Source of the DNA: UKL13-2 sp043756275
GTDB taxonomy: Bacteria; Pseudomonadota; Gammaproteobacteria; Burkholderiales; Usitatibacteraceae
Assembly (NCBI GenBank): GCA_043756275.1
Contig: JAYURJ010000173.1
Location: forward strand, 1-33,989
Direction: 5' to 3'
Length of the DNA stretch: 33,989 nt
A program made the position numbers and the translations under genes. Shown piece after piece: positions 16,416-25,126 of this stretch. The notes under the pieces are model-generated. The model was not told where the DNA came from. It saw nothing but the letters and a program-made list of their open reading frames with translations, and made no database searches. Positions within the stretch are counted from its first letter, which is position 1, and every line of letters begins with the position of its first letter.

Positions 16416-18392
16416 ATGACGCGCAGGCGATTGTTGGTCCCGTTTGTTCTTGCCCTGTTTTTTTTGGTCGGCTTCGCCCGGCCAGCCCGTGGCGATATCA
16501 CATTGCTGCCGCTGGTCAGCGGCCTCACCTCCCCAGTCGATATTGCCAACGCAGGCGACAACAGCGGGCGGCTCTTTATCGTCGAGCAATCAGGCCGCAT
16601 TCGCATCATCCAGAACGGCACGTTGCTGGCAACGCCATTTCTGGATATTCAAAGCGTTGTCCTAGCCGGCGGCGAACGCGGTTTGCTCGGGTTGGCGTTT
16701 CATCCGCAATACGCGAGCAATGGCCGCTTCTTCGTTTTTTATACCTCCAGAGTGTTCACTGGCATTGCCAATGGCGATATCGCCATCGCGCGTTATCAAC
16801 GTTCAACAACGAATCCCAATCTCGCCAACGCAGCTTCCGGGCAGGTGATCTTGACGGTGCCGCATTCGACCTTTAGTAACCACAATGGCGGCGCGCTACG
16901 CTTCGGGCCGGACGGCTATTTGTACATCGGCACAGGCGACGGCGGTAGTGGCGGCGATCCATTCAACAGCGGTCAGGATCGCAATTCATTGCTGGGCAAA
17001 ATATTGCGCATCGATGTCGATAGCGCGCCGCTCTACGCCATTCCGCCGACCAACCCCTATATCGGCATTGCAGGCAGACGGCCCGAGATTTGGGCTTACG
17101 GCGTGCGCAACCCGTGGCGTTTCAGTTTTGATCGCCTGACCGGTGATTTTTATATGGGCGATGTCGGGCAGGGCGAGCACGAGGAAGTCAATCGCCAATC
17201 CGCTGGCAGTGCGGGTGGGGCAAATTATGGCTGGCGAATATTTGAGGGCAGTTTTTGTTTCCAATCCCCTGCCTCACCGCCGAACTGCACCACGCCGCCG
17301 TCAGATTACGTTCCGCCCATTGTCGATTACCCACATTCAGAAGGGCAATCCATCACTGGCGGCTACGTATATCGCGGCTTAAGCACACCTGATCTGGCAG
17401 GCAAATATCTGTTCGGCGATTTTGTGCAGAGCAAACTCTGGTTTAGCCCCGGCGATCTTGGCGCAAGTTACACGCTGCTCACAGCACCCGGCCTCACGCA
17501 ACAGGTGAGCACGTTTGGCGAAGGCGAAACTGGTGAGCTTTATTTAGCCAACTATTCAAACGGCATCATCTACAGTTTTTCATCCTCAACCGACACCACA
17601 CCAGATGCGTTTGCGTTTTTCAATGCACAAGGCGTGGCACTCAATACGGTCGTCGTTTCCAACACCGTCAGGGTGACCGGTCTGGGAATAAACGCCAGCG
17701 TTTCGGTGGCTGGCGGCGAATATTCCATCGGCTGCACCAGCACTTTTACCGCCGTCGCCAGCATGATCGCCAATAACGCCACAGTTTGCGTGCGTCACAC
17801 CAGCGCAGCGACAGACAACACCAACGCCACCACCACACTGACTGTTGGCGGCGTGTCAGCCAGCTTCACGTCCACCGCATTTGCGCTGACAGTGACGGCG
17901 GTTCAGTCGAGAAAAACCCACGGCGCTGCCGGCACGTTTGATTTACCGATCAATACCGCGCTGATCGCGCCAAACATAACCGTTGAGCCGCGCATCATCG
18001 CTACCGGTCACAGCATCGTGTTCCAGTTCAACGGCCCCGTCACACAATCCGGCACCGCGAGCGTCACCCCTGTGGGCGCTGCGTCTGCAACTGCCTTGGG
18101 AAACGAGGTCATCGTCACGCTGACAGGCGTGCCGGACAATCGTCGCGTCACCGTTTCACTCACTGGCATCAATGGCGGTGCTGCATCGGCACAAGCGTCG
18201 GTCGGCTTCGCGGTCGGTGACGCGAACAACACACAGTCGGTGAATGCCAGCGACATCAGCGGCGTGAAAGCGCGATCCGGGCAGACCACCAGTGCTGCCA
18301 ATTTCAGGTTCGATCTGAATGTGACTGGTGCAATCAGTGCGAGCGACATTTCTATCGTCAAGGCGCGATCGGGTACCGTGTTACCACCGTAG
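16416..18392 (+). CDS. P1: exported PQQ-dependent sugar dehydrogenase-like protein with dockerin-like tail
   Basis: This is a secreted 658-residue protein with a signal peptide (MTRRRLLVPFVLALFFLVGFARPARG). A six-bladed propeller of the soluble glucose/sorbosone dehydrogenase (GSDH/HHIP-like) family covers about residues 28-390. Family landmarks are GLAFHPQYASNGRFFVFYT, HNGGALRFGPDGYLYIGTGDGG, GKILRIDVD, EIWAYGVRNPWRFSFD and the GDVGQGEHEEVN turn. The His in HNGG is the likely catalytic base. An Ig-like domain (about 395-490) follows, then from V496 the tail shared with P2-P4: a beta-rich module and two dockerin-like calcium loops (from 18216, DANNTQSVNASD and DLNVTGAISASD). The start is ATG 16416 with CGGAG upstream; an earlier frame start at 16368 would bury the signal peptide. 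Substrate and PQQ binding are inferred. Confidence 0.85.
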   Translation: MTRRRLLVPFVLALFFLVGFARPARGDITLLPLVSGLTSPVDIANAGDNSGRLFIVEQSGRIRIIQNGTLLATPFLDIQSVVLAGGERGLLGLAFHPQYASNGRFFVFYTSRVFTGIANGDIAIARYQRSTTNPNLANAASGQVILTVPHSTFSNHNGGALRFGPDGYLYIGTGDGGSGGDPFNSGQDRNSLLGKILRIDVDSAPLYAIPPTNPYIGIAGRRPEIWAYGVRNPWRFSFDRLTGDFYMGDVGQGEHEEVNRQSAGSAGGANYGWRIFEGSFCFQSPASPPNCTTPPSDYVPPIVDYPHSEGQSITGGYVYRGLSTPDLAGKYLFGDFVQSKLWFSPGDLGASYTLLTAPGLTQQVSTFGEGETGELYLANYSNGIIYSFSSSTDTTPDAFAFFNAQGVALNTVVVSNTVRVTGLGINASVSVAGGEYSIGCTSTFTAVASMIANNATVCVRHTSAATDNTNATTTLTVGGVSASFTSTAFALTVTAVQSRKTHGAAGTFDLPINTALIAPNITVEPRIIATGHSIVFQFNGPVTQSGTASVTPVGAASATALGNEVIVTLTGVPDNRRVTVSLTGINGGAASAQASVGFAVGDANNTQSVNASDISGVKARSGQTTSAANFRFDLNVTGAISASDISIVKARSGTVLPP

Positions 18393-18395
18393 CAA

Positions 18396-18515
18396 ATTGA
18401 CATTTCAAACAGCAGGAGTATTGTCATTTCAAACCCGGCTTCATCGGCTGAGAAATCGGCTGTTGTTGGTTGAAAGAAAAAGCAGCTTTCTCACCTTCAG
18501 TTTGAAATGACAATA
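18396..18515. mobile_element. Small element with 16-bp perfect terminal inverted repeats
   Basis: TATTGTCATTTCAAAC (18419-18434) and GTTTGAAATGACAATA (18500-18515) are perfect inverted ends of a 97-base unit. A further direct copy of the end, ATTGACATTTCAAAC (18396-18410, 14 of 15 bases), lies just outside. The inside is not coding. It has the form of a MITE or nested palindrome, and it abuts a second repeat at 18523. Confidence 0.65.
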
Positions 18516-18522
18516 GTTGTGC

Positions 18523-18598
18523 GTCATTCCCGCGCAGGCGGGAACCCAGTGGCGTACGTCGAAAAGTCACTGGATCCCCGCCTGCGCGGGGACGACGA
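18523..18598. repeat. Double-hairpin dispersed repeat between P1 and P2
   Basis: ATTCCCGCGCAGGCGGGAA and TCCCCGCCTGCGCGGGGA are two strong palindromes joined by CCCAGTGGC...GTCACTGGA, which also pair. It has the same design as 14311-14380 and 33901-33989. Confidence 0.8.
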
Positions 18599-18622
18599 TT
18601 AACCCCTCAAACATTTTTCAAT

Positions 18623-21022
18623 ATGATGCCCTCCATGAACTCCAAATCTAGCGCCTGCCTCGCCTTCGCCCTCGCCTGTTTTCTGACGCCGTCGTTCGCC
18701 GCACCGCCAAACATAGGCGGCTGCCAGATACTGCCAACCAACAACTACTGGAACACGCCGGTGGATACGCTGCCGTTGCATCCGTTATCGGCAACCTGGG
18801 TAACCAGTATCGGTGCCAATACCCGCTTGCATCCTGACTGGGGCAACAACCTGGCGAACAACTTTGGCATCCCTTTCGACGTAGTGCCAGGCACCCAGCC
18901 AAACGTGCCGATCCTGTTCAATCCGGTCGACAACGCGGCGGATGAAAGCGATCCTGGGCCCTACCCGATTCCACCGAATGCGCAGGTCGAGGGTGGGCTG
19001 GGTAGTGTCGGGGACAGGCACGTGCTGGTGCTGGAGAACACCAATTGCCGGCTCTATGAATTGTTCTCTTCGTATCCGCAAAACGGCGGTGCACAGTGGG
19101 AGGTGTATTCCTCGGCCAAATTCGACCTGAATTCCAACGCGCTACGGACTTTGGGTTGGACTTCTGCCGATGCGGCCGGTTACACCATCTTGCCCGGCCT
19201 GGTGCGTTGGGAGGAAATTGCGGCCGGCGAAATCAACCACGCGATCCGCTTCACTGCCGCGGCGATTTTTGGGCAAAACGCCTCCGGGCAAAAGCAATTC
19301 ATCTGGCCTGCCAGACATTGGTCGAGCGACAGTACGGTCGCCACCCAACCTCCGATGGGCGCGCGCTTTCGGCTCAAGGCAAGTTTTGACATTACCCCCT
19401 TTCATTCAACGGTTCAGGTACTGTTGCGCGCGTTCAAGAAGTACGGCATCTTTTTGGCGGATCGCGGCAGCAATTGGTACTTCTCCGGAACCTCGAATAC
19501 CAACTTTCCTTCCATCTTTTTTACCCAACTGAAGGATGTGAACCTCATCAAGGGTTCAGATTTCGAAGCTGTCGATACATTGCTCCTGCAAATCGACCCC
19601 AACACCGCCCAGGCCGTCCAGCCCCCCGGCGCGCCAACCAGCGTTGCCGCCACTGTGGGCAACGCACAAGCCACTTTTTCTTTTACCGCACCCGCCGACA
19701 GCGGCGGCAAGCCGGTGCTTGATTACACCGTGACCTGCAACTCCACTGCCGGTGCCAGAACAGCAACAGCAACCGCATCGCCGATTACCTTAAGTGGACT
19801 GACCAACGGCCTTCCACTAGCTTGCACGGTTGCCGCGAGAAATCTGGTGTTTCCAAGCATTGCGTCCACACCCGTCAACGTCACGCCCGGACAAGGCGTG
19901 CTGTCGGCCGCGCCTGCAAGTGTGGATTTCGGCCCAAGCGCCATCGCCACCGCGACCGCTCCGCGAACCATCACGGTAACCAATACCGGCAGCGGCAGCA
20001 CGTCCGTTCTCACCGAGACCTTGACTGGGGTGAATGCGCTGTCATTTTCACGGACGTCAACATGCAGCGGTGTTGCGCTCACAGCAGGCACCACATGCAG
20101 CGTATCTGTGACCTTCAATCCGTCAACGGCGGGACCATATTCGGCTTCCCTCAATCTCAGTGGCGCAACCACCAGCCCGGTCACAATCGCGCTGTCCGGC
20201 TCCGGCATCGCAGTTCCCGACGCGCCAATGATCGGTGCCGCCATTGCCGGTAACACCCAGCTTTCAATCAACTTCACGCCGCCTGCTTCAAACGGTGGAT
20301 CGCCGATCACCACCTACACTGCTACCTGCGTCGGCGGCGGCAGCTTTAGCGCGTCGCGAACCACTTCACCGATTACGGTCACGGGCCTCGCCAACCTCAC
20401 CACATACACATGCAGCGTCACCGCCACTAACGCTGCAGGGGTAAGTGCGGCATCGGCAACGGTAAATGCCACGCCCGATGTGGCTGCGGCGCCTGCACTC
20501 ATCAATATCGTGTCCCGCAAATTACACACCGGCGTGGGCACTTTCGACATCGACTTGGCACCTGCGCCGTTGATAACCGACCCGGCCACAGTCGAGCCGC
20601 GCACTGTCGTCACCGGCACCGGCCATACGATATTTTTTCAGTTCAATGTTGCCGTGACGGCGGCAGGCACCGTCGCTGCCATCAACGCCGCCACGATGCA
20701 GACGATTGCTGGTGTCACTTCGACGGCGGCAGGCAACAATGTCATCGTGACGATACCGACATTGCCCGACAACACCCGCGTCAGGATCACCATCGATGGC
20801 GTGAACGGGATTGCTGCGCCGAGGCCAGCGTCGGTAGGCTTTCTGGTAGGCGACATCAACAACACGCGCTCCGTCACCGCCAGCGACATCAGCGGGGTAA
20901 AAGCGCGATCCGGGCAAACCACGACGGCGGCGAATTTCCGGTTTGACGTGAATGTGTCTGGCGCAATCAATTCCAGTGACATCTCGGCGGTCAAGGCAAG
21001 ATCAGGATTGGTATTGCCTTAA
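18623..21022 (+). CDS. P2: exported multidomain protein, conserved unknown N-terminal domain plus Fn3, ASH-type and dockerin-like tail
   Basis: This is an 800-residue-class secreted protein. After a signal peptide (from M5, MNSKSSACLAFALACFLTPSFAA) comes a region of about 300 residues that I recall as a well-conserved domain of unknown function in soil bacteria. Landmarks are NNYWNTPVDTLPLHPLSATW, ADESDPGPYPIPP, GDRHVLVLENTNCRLYEL, LGWTSADAAGYTILPGLVR, WPARHWSSDST and PPMGARFRLKASFD. Next are a fibronectin-III-like domain (PGAPTSVAATVGNAQATFSF), a choice-of-anchor/ASH-like domain (ASVDFGPSAIATATAPRTITVTN), a second Fn3-like domain and the shared tail (module from 20501, calcium loops from 20849). 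The start is uncertain: ATG 18623, 18626 or 18635, with no good ribosome site before any of them. Confidence 0.8.
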   Translation: MMPSMNSKSSACLAFALACFLTPSFAAPPNIGGCQILPTNNYWNTPVDTLPLHPLSATWVTSIGANTRLHPDWGNNLANNFGIPFDVVPGTQPNVPILFNPVDNAADESDPGPYPIPPNAQVEGGLGSVGDRHVLVLENTNCRLYELFSSYPQNGGAQWEVYSSAKFDLNSNALRTLGWTSADAAGYTILPGLVRWEEIAAGEINHAIRFTAAAIFGQNASGQKQFIWPARHWSSDSTVATQPPMGARFRLKASFDITPFHSTVQVLLRAFKKYGIFLADRGSNWYFSGTSNTNFPSIFFTQLKDVNLIKGSDFEAVDTLLLQIDPNTAQAVQPPGAPTSVAATVGNAQATFSFTAPADSGGKPVLDYTVTCNSTAGARTATATASPITLSGLTNGLPLACTVAARNLVFPSIASTPVNVTPGQGVLSAAPASVDFGPSAIATATAPRTITVTNTGSGSTSVLTETLTGVNALSFSRTSTCSGVALTAGTTCSVSVTFNPSTAGPYSASLNLSGATTSPVTIALSGSGIAVPDAPMIGAAIAGNTQLSINFTPPASNGGSPITTYTATCVGGGSFSASRTTSPITVTGLANLTTYTCSVTATNAAGVSAASATVNATPDVAAAPALINIVSRKLHTGVGTFDIDLAPAPLITDPATVEPRTVVTGTGHTIFFQFNVAVTAAGTVAAINAATMQTIAGVTSTAAGNNVIVTIPTLPDNTRVRITIDGVNGIAAPRPASVGFLVGDINNTRSVTASDISGVKARSGQTTTAANFRFDVNVSGAINSSDISAVKARSGLVLP

Positions 21023-21068
21023 ATTTTTGGCGCAAGACGCGAACGTGATCTGCTCGAAGGGAAATGAC

Positions 21069-23159
21069 ATGTTTCAGAAATTACCTGCACGAATTTTCCT
21101 TGCGGCAGTGCTGCTTCTCGTTGGCACGGGTTCGCATGCCGCATTTCATTCCATGCAAATCACCGAGGTCTACTCGAACGCAGATGGGACGGTGCAATTT
21201 ATCGAACTCCAAATGACAATGGATGGCCAGACTCAACTTTCCGGAAGGATGATTACGAGCACGCAAGGCAGCACTTCCAATTCGTTCAGGTTCGGCTCAA
21301 ATGTTTCCAATGGCGCATCAGGATCACGGATCCTGATTGGCACGTCGGGATATGCCGCCCTTCCCGGTGTCCCATCGCCCGATTACGTCATTGCCAATAA
21401 TTTCGTCTTCACAAGTGACGTCTCAATAAATTTCGCTGGCGCAGCGCTTGCCATGTTTGGCGCGGTCCCCACTGACGGCACATTGTCGATTGCGCCGGAC
21501 GGTGCAACAGCGACAAATTCTCCTACCAATAACGCAGGCCAGTCAGGCACGGTGGTTCTGTCCAACCCCACACCTCCCGGCGCACCCAACATTGGCACCG
21601 CTACAGCCGGAAACGCACAGGCAACGATCTCATTTACAGCGGGTTCCGCTGGCAGCAGCCCCACGACCGGTTTCACAGCGACCTGCACCTCCACCGGGCA
21701 AACCACCCGCACTGGAACAGCCAATGCATCCCCAATTACCGTCGCCATGCTCGCCAATGGCAATGTTTATTCCTGCTCGGTTACTGCCACCAACGCGAAC
21801 GGCACCAGCCCCGCCTCGTCATCGATAAACGTCATGCCCACCGCGCCAGCGTCGGCACCCGGCGCGCCATTGATCAATTCCATATCACCGGGCAACACGC
21901 AGGCGACCATCAACTTTAGCCCGCCGGCGAGTGATGGTGGTGCGATGATCAGCAACTACATCGCCACCTGCGGTACGGCAGTGTCCAGTGGGCCTTCGTC
22001 GCCGGTCACGGTCACGGGGCTCACCAATGGTGCAAGCGTTGCCTGCACCGTTGCCGCCGTCAATAGCGCGGGCACTGGGACGCAATCCTCCCCAGTGAAC
22101 GTCACCCCGGGGACCACGCCGGGCACACCCACCATCACTAGTGCAGTTGCTGGTAACGCGCAGGCGAATATTTTCTTCACCACACCTGCAGACGGCGGCA
22201 GCGCCATCATCAATTACAGCGTGAGCTGCAATCCCGGTCAGTTCATCGCAACCGGCGCGGCATCGCCGATCTCCGTGACCGGGCTGGCCAATGGCACCGC
22301 TTACACCTGCACGGTGACTGCCACCAATGGCTTTGGGTCGGGTAATGCGTCTGCGCCTGTCAGCGTCACGCCCGCCAACGTCCCCGGCGCGCCGACCATC
22401 GGCACGCCGGTTGCCGGCGACGGCCGCGCTGCCGTGTTCTTCACGATGCCGGTGTCCAATGGCGGCTCGGCCATCCTCAGCTATACCGCGACCTGCGGCG
22501 CGTTCAGTGCCACCGGCGCGGCATCACCCATCACGGTGACCGGACTGACCAATAACAGCACGTTCGTTTGTTTTGTCGTCGCCACCAACGCGATTGGCAA
22601 TAGCACTGCATCGGCCACAGCCAACGTCACGCCGTCGAGTGCCGCGCAATTGACCCCCATTGCGGTGCTGGCCCGAAAAATTCACGGTGGTGCAGGGACA
22701 TTCGATCTGCCTGTCGACACCGTGCCACCCATCACCGGCGCGGTATCGGTCGAGCCACGCAACATAGGCAGCGGACACACGCTCGTCTTTCAATTCAATG
22801 TGCCAGTCACTTCAACGGGCACCGTGACGACCACGCCAGTGGGCACGGTATCGGCAGTGGCATCGGGTTATGACGTGGTGGTAACACTGACCAACGTATC
22901 CGATAACCAGCGCGCCACGATTTCGCTCACTGATGTCAATGGCGCAGGGGTGAATGTCGCCGCATCGCTGGGCTTTCTCGTCGGGGACGTGAACAACACG
23001 CGGTCGGTCAATTCCAGCGACATCAGTAGCGTGAAGGCGCGATCAGGTCAGGCAACGTCGGCGTTGAATTTCCGGTTCGACGTAAACGCCACCGGCGCGA
23101 TCAGCGCTGCCGACATTTCGACTGTCAAGGCACGGTCAGGCTTGGTGTTGCCGCCGTAG
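21069..23159 (+). CDS. P3: exported protein with four Fn3-like domains and dockerin-like tail
   Basis: This is a secreted 696-residue protein. The signal peptide is MFQKLPARIFLAAVLLLVGTGSHA. A beta-rich N-terminal domain (about 25-165, starting FHSMQITEVYSNADGTVQFIELQM) recalls lamin-tail-like domains, but I cannot name it. Four fibronectin-III-like repeats follow, each opening PGAP/PGTP with the pattern GNAQATISF and two cysteines. From 22659 comes the shared module (ARKIHGGAGTFDLP...VEPR) and from 22983 two dockerin-like loops (DVNNTRSVNSSD, DVNATGAISAAD). ATG 21069 is chosen for its AAGGGA ribosome site and signal peptide; the frame is open from 20952 inside P2. It probably belongs to one unit with P2, 46 bases apart. 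Confidence 0.83.
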   Translation: MFQKLPARIFLAAVLLLVGTGSHAAFHSMQITEVYSNADGTVQFIELQMTMDGQTQLSGRMITSTQGSTSNSFRFGSNVSNGASGSRILIGTSGYAALPGVPSPDYVIANNFVFTSDVSINFAGAALAMFGAVPTDGTLSIAPDGATATNSPTNNAGQSGTVVLSNPTPPGAPNIGTATAGNAQATISFTAGSAGSSPTTGFTATCTSTGQTTRTGTANASPITVAMLANGNVYSCSVTATNANGTSPASSSINVMPTAPASAPGAPLINSISPGNTQATINFSPPASDGGAMISNYIATCGTAVSSGPSSPVTVTGLTNGASVACTVAAVNSAGTGTQSSPVNVTPGTTPGTPTITSAVAGNAQANIFFTTPADGGSAIINYSVSCNPGQFIATGAASPISVTGLANGTAYTCTVTATNGFGSGNASAPVSVTPANVPGAPTIGTPVAGDGRAAVFFTMPVSNGGSAILSYTATCGAFSATGAASPITVTGLTNNSTFVCFVVATNAIGNSTASATANVTPSSAAQLTPIAVLARKIHGGAGTFDLPVDTVPPITGAVSVEPRNIGSGHTLVFQFNVPVTSTGTVTTTPVGTVSAVASGYDVVVTLTNVSDNQRATISLTDVNGAGVNVAASLGFLVGDVNNTRSVNSSDISSVKARSGQATSALNFRFDVNATGAISAADISTVKARSGLVLPP

Positions 23160-23160
23160 A

Positions 23161-24423
23161 TCAGTCGGGTGCGCGTTTCACGGCCGATAACGTGCCGAGA
23201 AACGCGATGAGATCCTGACGTTCCTGATCGCTGAGCACCAGCGGTTGCAGTTCGGAATTGGTGCCCAGCTTATGCACCATGCCATCTGGCCCCAACGCCG
23301 CGTCGGGAGCCTTCACGTAGTGGTCAATAACATCCCGCAACGTGGCAAGCTGCCCCGCGTGCATATACGGCGGACGCTGGGCGACATTGCGCAAACCCGG
23401 CGTCTTGAAAGCGCGCAATATCGCCGGATCACTCGTGACCATAAAGCGCAGTTCCTCGCATTGTGATGGCTTCGCATCGCTAAACGGGCCGAGACAATTA
23501 AATTCATCCTGCTGTACGATTTTCACCGCTGTAGCGCGCCCCTGATCGGGCATCGCCGGTTCGCGCGGCGGCACCCGCGTGCTGTGAAAATGGTGATCGG
23601 TGAACAACGGGCCGCTGTGGCATGTGACGCATCGGCCTTTGCCGATGAAAACACGCAGACCGTTTACTTCCTGCGGCGCGAAGTTCGACCTGGCAGTTTT
23701 TTCCAACAAATTTTTCACGTATTGATCAAACCGCGATTCACGGTGGCTGAGTGTTTTTTCATACGCGGCAATGGCCTTGCCAATATTGGCGAATATGCGC
23801 GATACAGCCTGCTGCGATTTGGCATCCATCGCCAGCCATGCGGCTTTCTCGGCGGCAGAACCGAGCGGGCTCGCATCGATAACTTGACTCGATAGCGCAG
23901 GCATTTTTCCAAATATCGCCTCGTATCCATCCCGATACAGCCGTTGCATCTCACGCGCGATGCGGGTTCGATTGCCACCGTATTCGACACTATCTTCAAA
24001 TGGGGCCAACGCCTGCGACCACAGGCTGTCCTTGCGGCCATCCCAAAACAGCCACGGGCTGTGTCCAGCCGTGACAATCGGCAGCGTCCGCCGGGATGCA
24101 ATACCGATGCCCTGCGCAAGCGCACGGCCATCCTGAAAATGCTGGTTCGGGTCATGACAGCTCGCGCAGGAAATCGCGTTGTTGCGGCTGAAACGGGGGT
24201 CAAAGAATAACCGCGTGCCCAATGCAATCGCGGCAGGATTTCTCTCAACCGCATTGGAGGGATCCTTCGGCGTTGGCGGCAATTGGTTTAGCTGCAGCGA
24301 GGTCAGGATCGCTATTTCGGTGGCATCCCAAGGCTTGTCGGCTGCTGGCGCGGCATTGGCAGCACCTGCGAGGGTGAATGCGGCTGCACAAATTAGGCAC
24401 GCGATCAATTTGGCGACTGCCAT
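23161..24423 (-). CDS. Dihaem cytochrome c peroxidase family protein
   Basis: This is a periplasmic 420-residue c-type cytochrome with signal peptide (residues 1-24, cleavage near GAANA). Two haem-binding motifs are seen, CASCH (86-90) and CVTCH (265-269), in the arrangement of the bacterial dihaem peroxidase / MauG-like superfamily. Other landmarks are GTRLFFDPRFSRNNAISC, WDGRKDSLWSQALAPFEDSVE, GRCVTCHSGPLFTDHHFHS and FKTPGLRNVAQRPPYMHAGQ. The length exceeds classical CcpA and fits the MbnH/MauG-related branch, which can oxidise protein substrates, so peroxidase activity is not certain. It follows the YtkA-like lipoprotein gene by two bases on the same strand, so they form an operon. It converges with P3: the two stops are one base apart. 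Confidence 0.9.
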   Translation of the reverse strand: MAVAKLIACLICAAAFTLAGAANAAPAADKPWDATEIAILTSLQLNQLPPTPKDPSNAVERNPAAIALGTRLFFDPRFSRNNAISCASCHDPNQHFQDGRALAQGIGIASRRTLPIVTAGHSPWLFWDGRKDSLWSQALAPFEDSVEYGGNRTRIAREMQRLYRDGYEAIFGKMPALSSQVIDASPLGSAAEKAAWLAMDAKSQQAVSRIFANIGKAIAAYEKTLSHRESRFDQYVKNLLEKTARSNFAPQEVNGLRVFIGKGRCVTCHSGPLFTDHHFHSTRVPPREPAMPDQGRATAVKIVQQDEFNCLGPFSDAKPSQCEELRFMVTSDPAILRAFKTPGLRNVAQRPPYMHAGQLATLRDVIDHYVKAPDAALGPDGMVHKLGTNSELQPLVLSDQERQDLIAFLGTLSAVKRAPD

Positions 24424-24425
24424 TT

Positions 24426-24899
24426 TTATTCTTTGTTTGGCGATTGTTTAAGCGGCGGTGGCAGTTCAATCATGGTGTTAAACGTCACCATGTCCGACCC
24501 TGCCGCCGTCTGAATAGCGAGCTTGATCTCCCAGCGTCCATGCATGCTGAATTTCATTCCTTCGAGCAGATATTGGCCATTACCATCCCCAAGTTCGCTC
24601 GTCACCGACGGACGCGTTGGAAATCCGTGGCCATGATCAGGCATGCCACCGCCGACATAAAAGACCGCCTTTGTGACCGGCTCGCCAAACGCCGTCGTGA
24701 GCTTGATGCGCCACGCATGAATCTGATTGATCGCGACTGGCGTTGCCAGCGGGGTGAGCGTGACGATAAATTTTTGCTCATCCGTTGCGCGCGTCAGTGC
24801 ATACGACAGCGCGGGCGTCGTCGGTTGAATGCCAGCGCATGCCGACATCAACGACAGAACGAGCGGGAGGAAGAAAAGTTTGATTGGGTGGTGAGCCAT
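24426..24899 (-). CDS. YtkA/FixH-like lipoprotein
   Basis: This is a small predicted lipoprotein of 158 residues. The signal (MAHHPIKLFFLPLVLSLMSAC) ends in a lipobox-like LMSAC. The body is a single beta-sandwich resembling the YtkA-like / FixH family: IHAWRIKLTTAFGEPV, AVFYVGGGMPDHGHGFPTRPSVT and GQYLLEGMKFSMHGRWEIKLAI. The His and Met residues in the MPDHGHG and MKFSMHG segments suggest a metal, perhaps copper, site; this is inference. ATG 24899 gives the signal peptide; a longer frame to 24941 adds unrelated residues. Pairing with the cytochrome peroxidase two bases downstream suggests a shared redox or metal task. A palindromic repeat lies about 35 bases upstream, in the divergent promoter region. 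Confidence 0.8.
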   Translation of the reverse strand: MAHHPIKLFFLPLVLSLMSACAGIQPTTPALSYALTRATDEQKFIVTLTPLATPVAINQIHAWRIKLTTAFGEPVTKAVFYVGGGMPDHGHGFPTRPSVTSELGDGNGQYLLEGMKFSMHGRWEIKLAIQTAAGSDMVTFNTMIELPPPLKQSPNKE

Positions 24900-24933
24900 G
24901 CAGATTGATTTTGCACGCGAATAAAATATTATC

Positions 24934-24999
24934 AAACACAAGCACTGGCGCGGTCTCTGGCGTGTTTTGTGCCTGAGAGGCCCGTGGATGCTTGTGTTT
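24934..24999. repeat. CTGGCG-type palindromic repeat, copy B (between divergent genes)
   Basis: Perfect outer arms AAACACAAGCA (24934-24944) and TGCTTGTGTTT (24989-24999) enclose CTGGCGCGGTCTCTGGC and GCCTGAGAGGCCCG, which pair imperfectly. It lies between divergently transcribed genes, so it is not simply a terminator. Confidence 0.78.
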
Positions 25000-25126
25000 T
25001 ATAATTTGAACCTCATCGTCAATCTGTCGCACCACATCCCGCACTACAACCGTGCGCTCTCTATAAAAAGCCTCCAATGTGAGATTTCGCACATCGCGAT
25101 TGTAACGAAGCACGCTAAAATTCTGC

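Noticed and set aside
19723..20313. 196-codon minus-strand open frame opposite P2
   Set aside because: Mirror of the repetitive Fn3/ASH coding sequence; GC-rich repeats produce open antisense frames.
21576..22640. Tandem DNA repeats inside P3 considered as a CRISPR-like or satellite array
   Set aside because: The period is about 260-280 bases, in frame, and explained by four Fn3-like domains; no short identical repeats with unique spacers.
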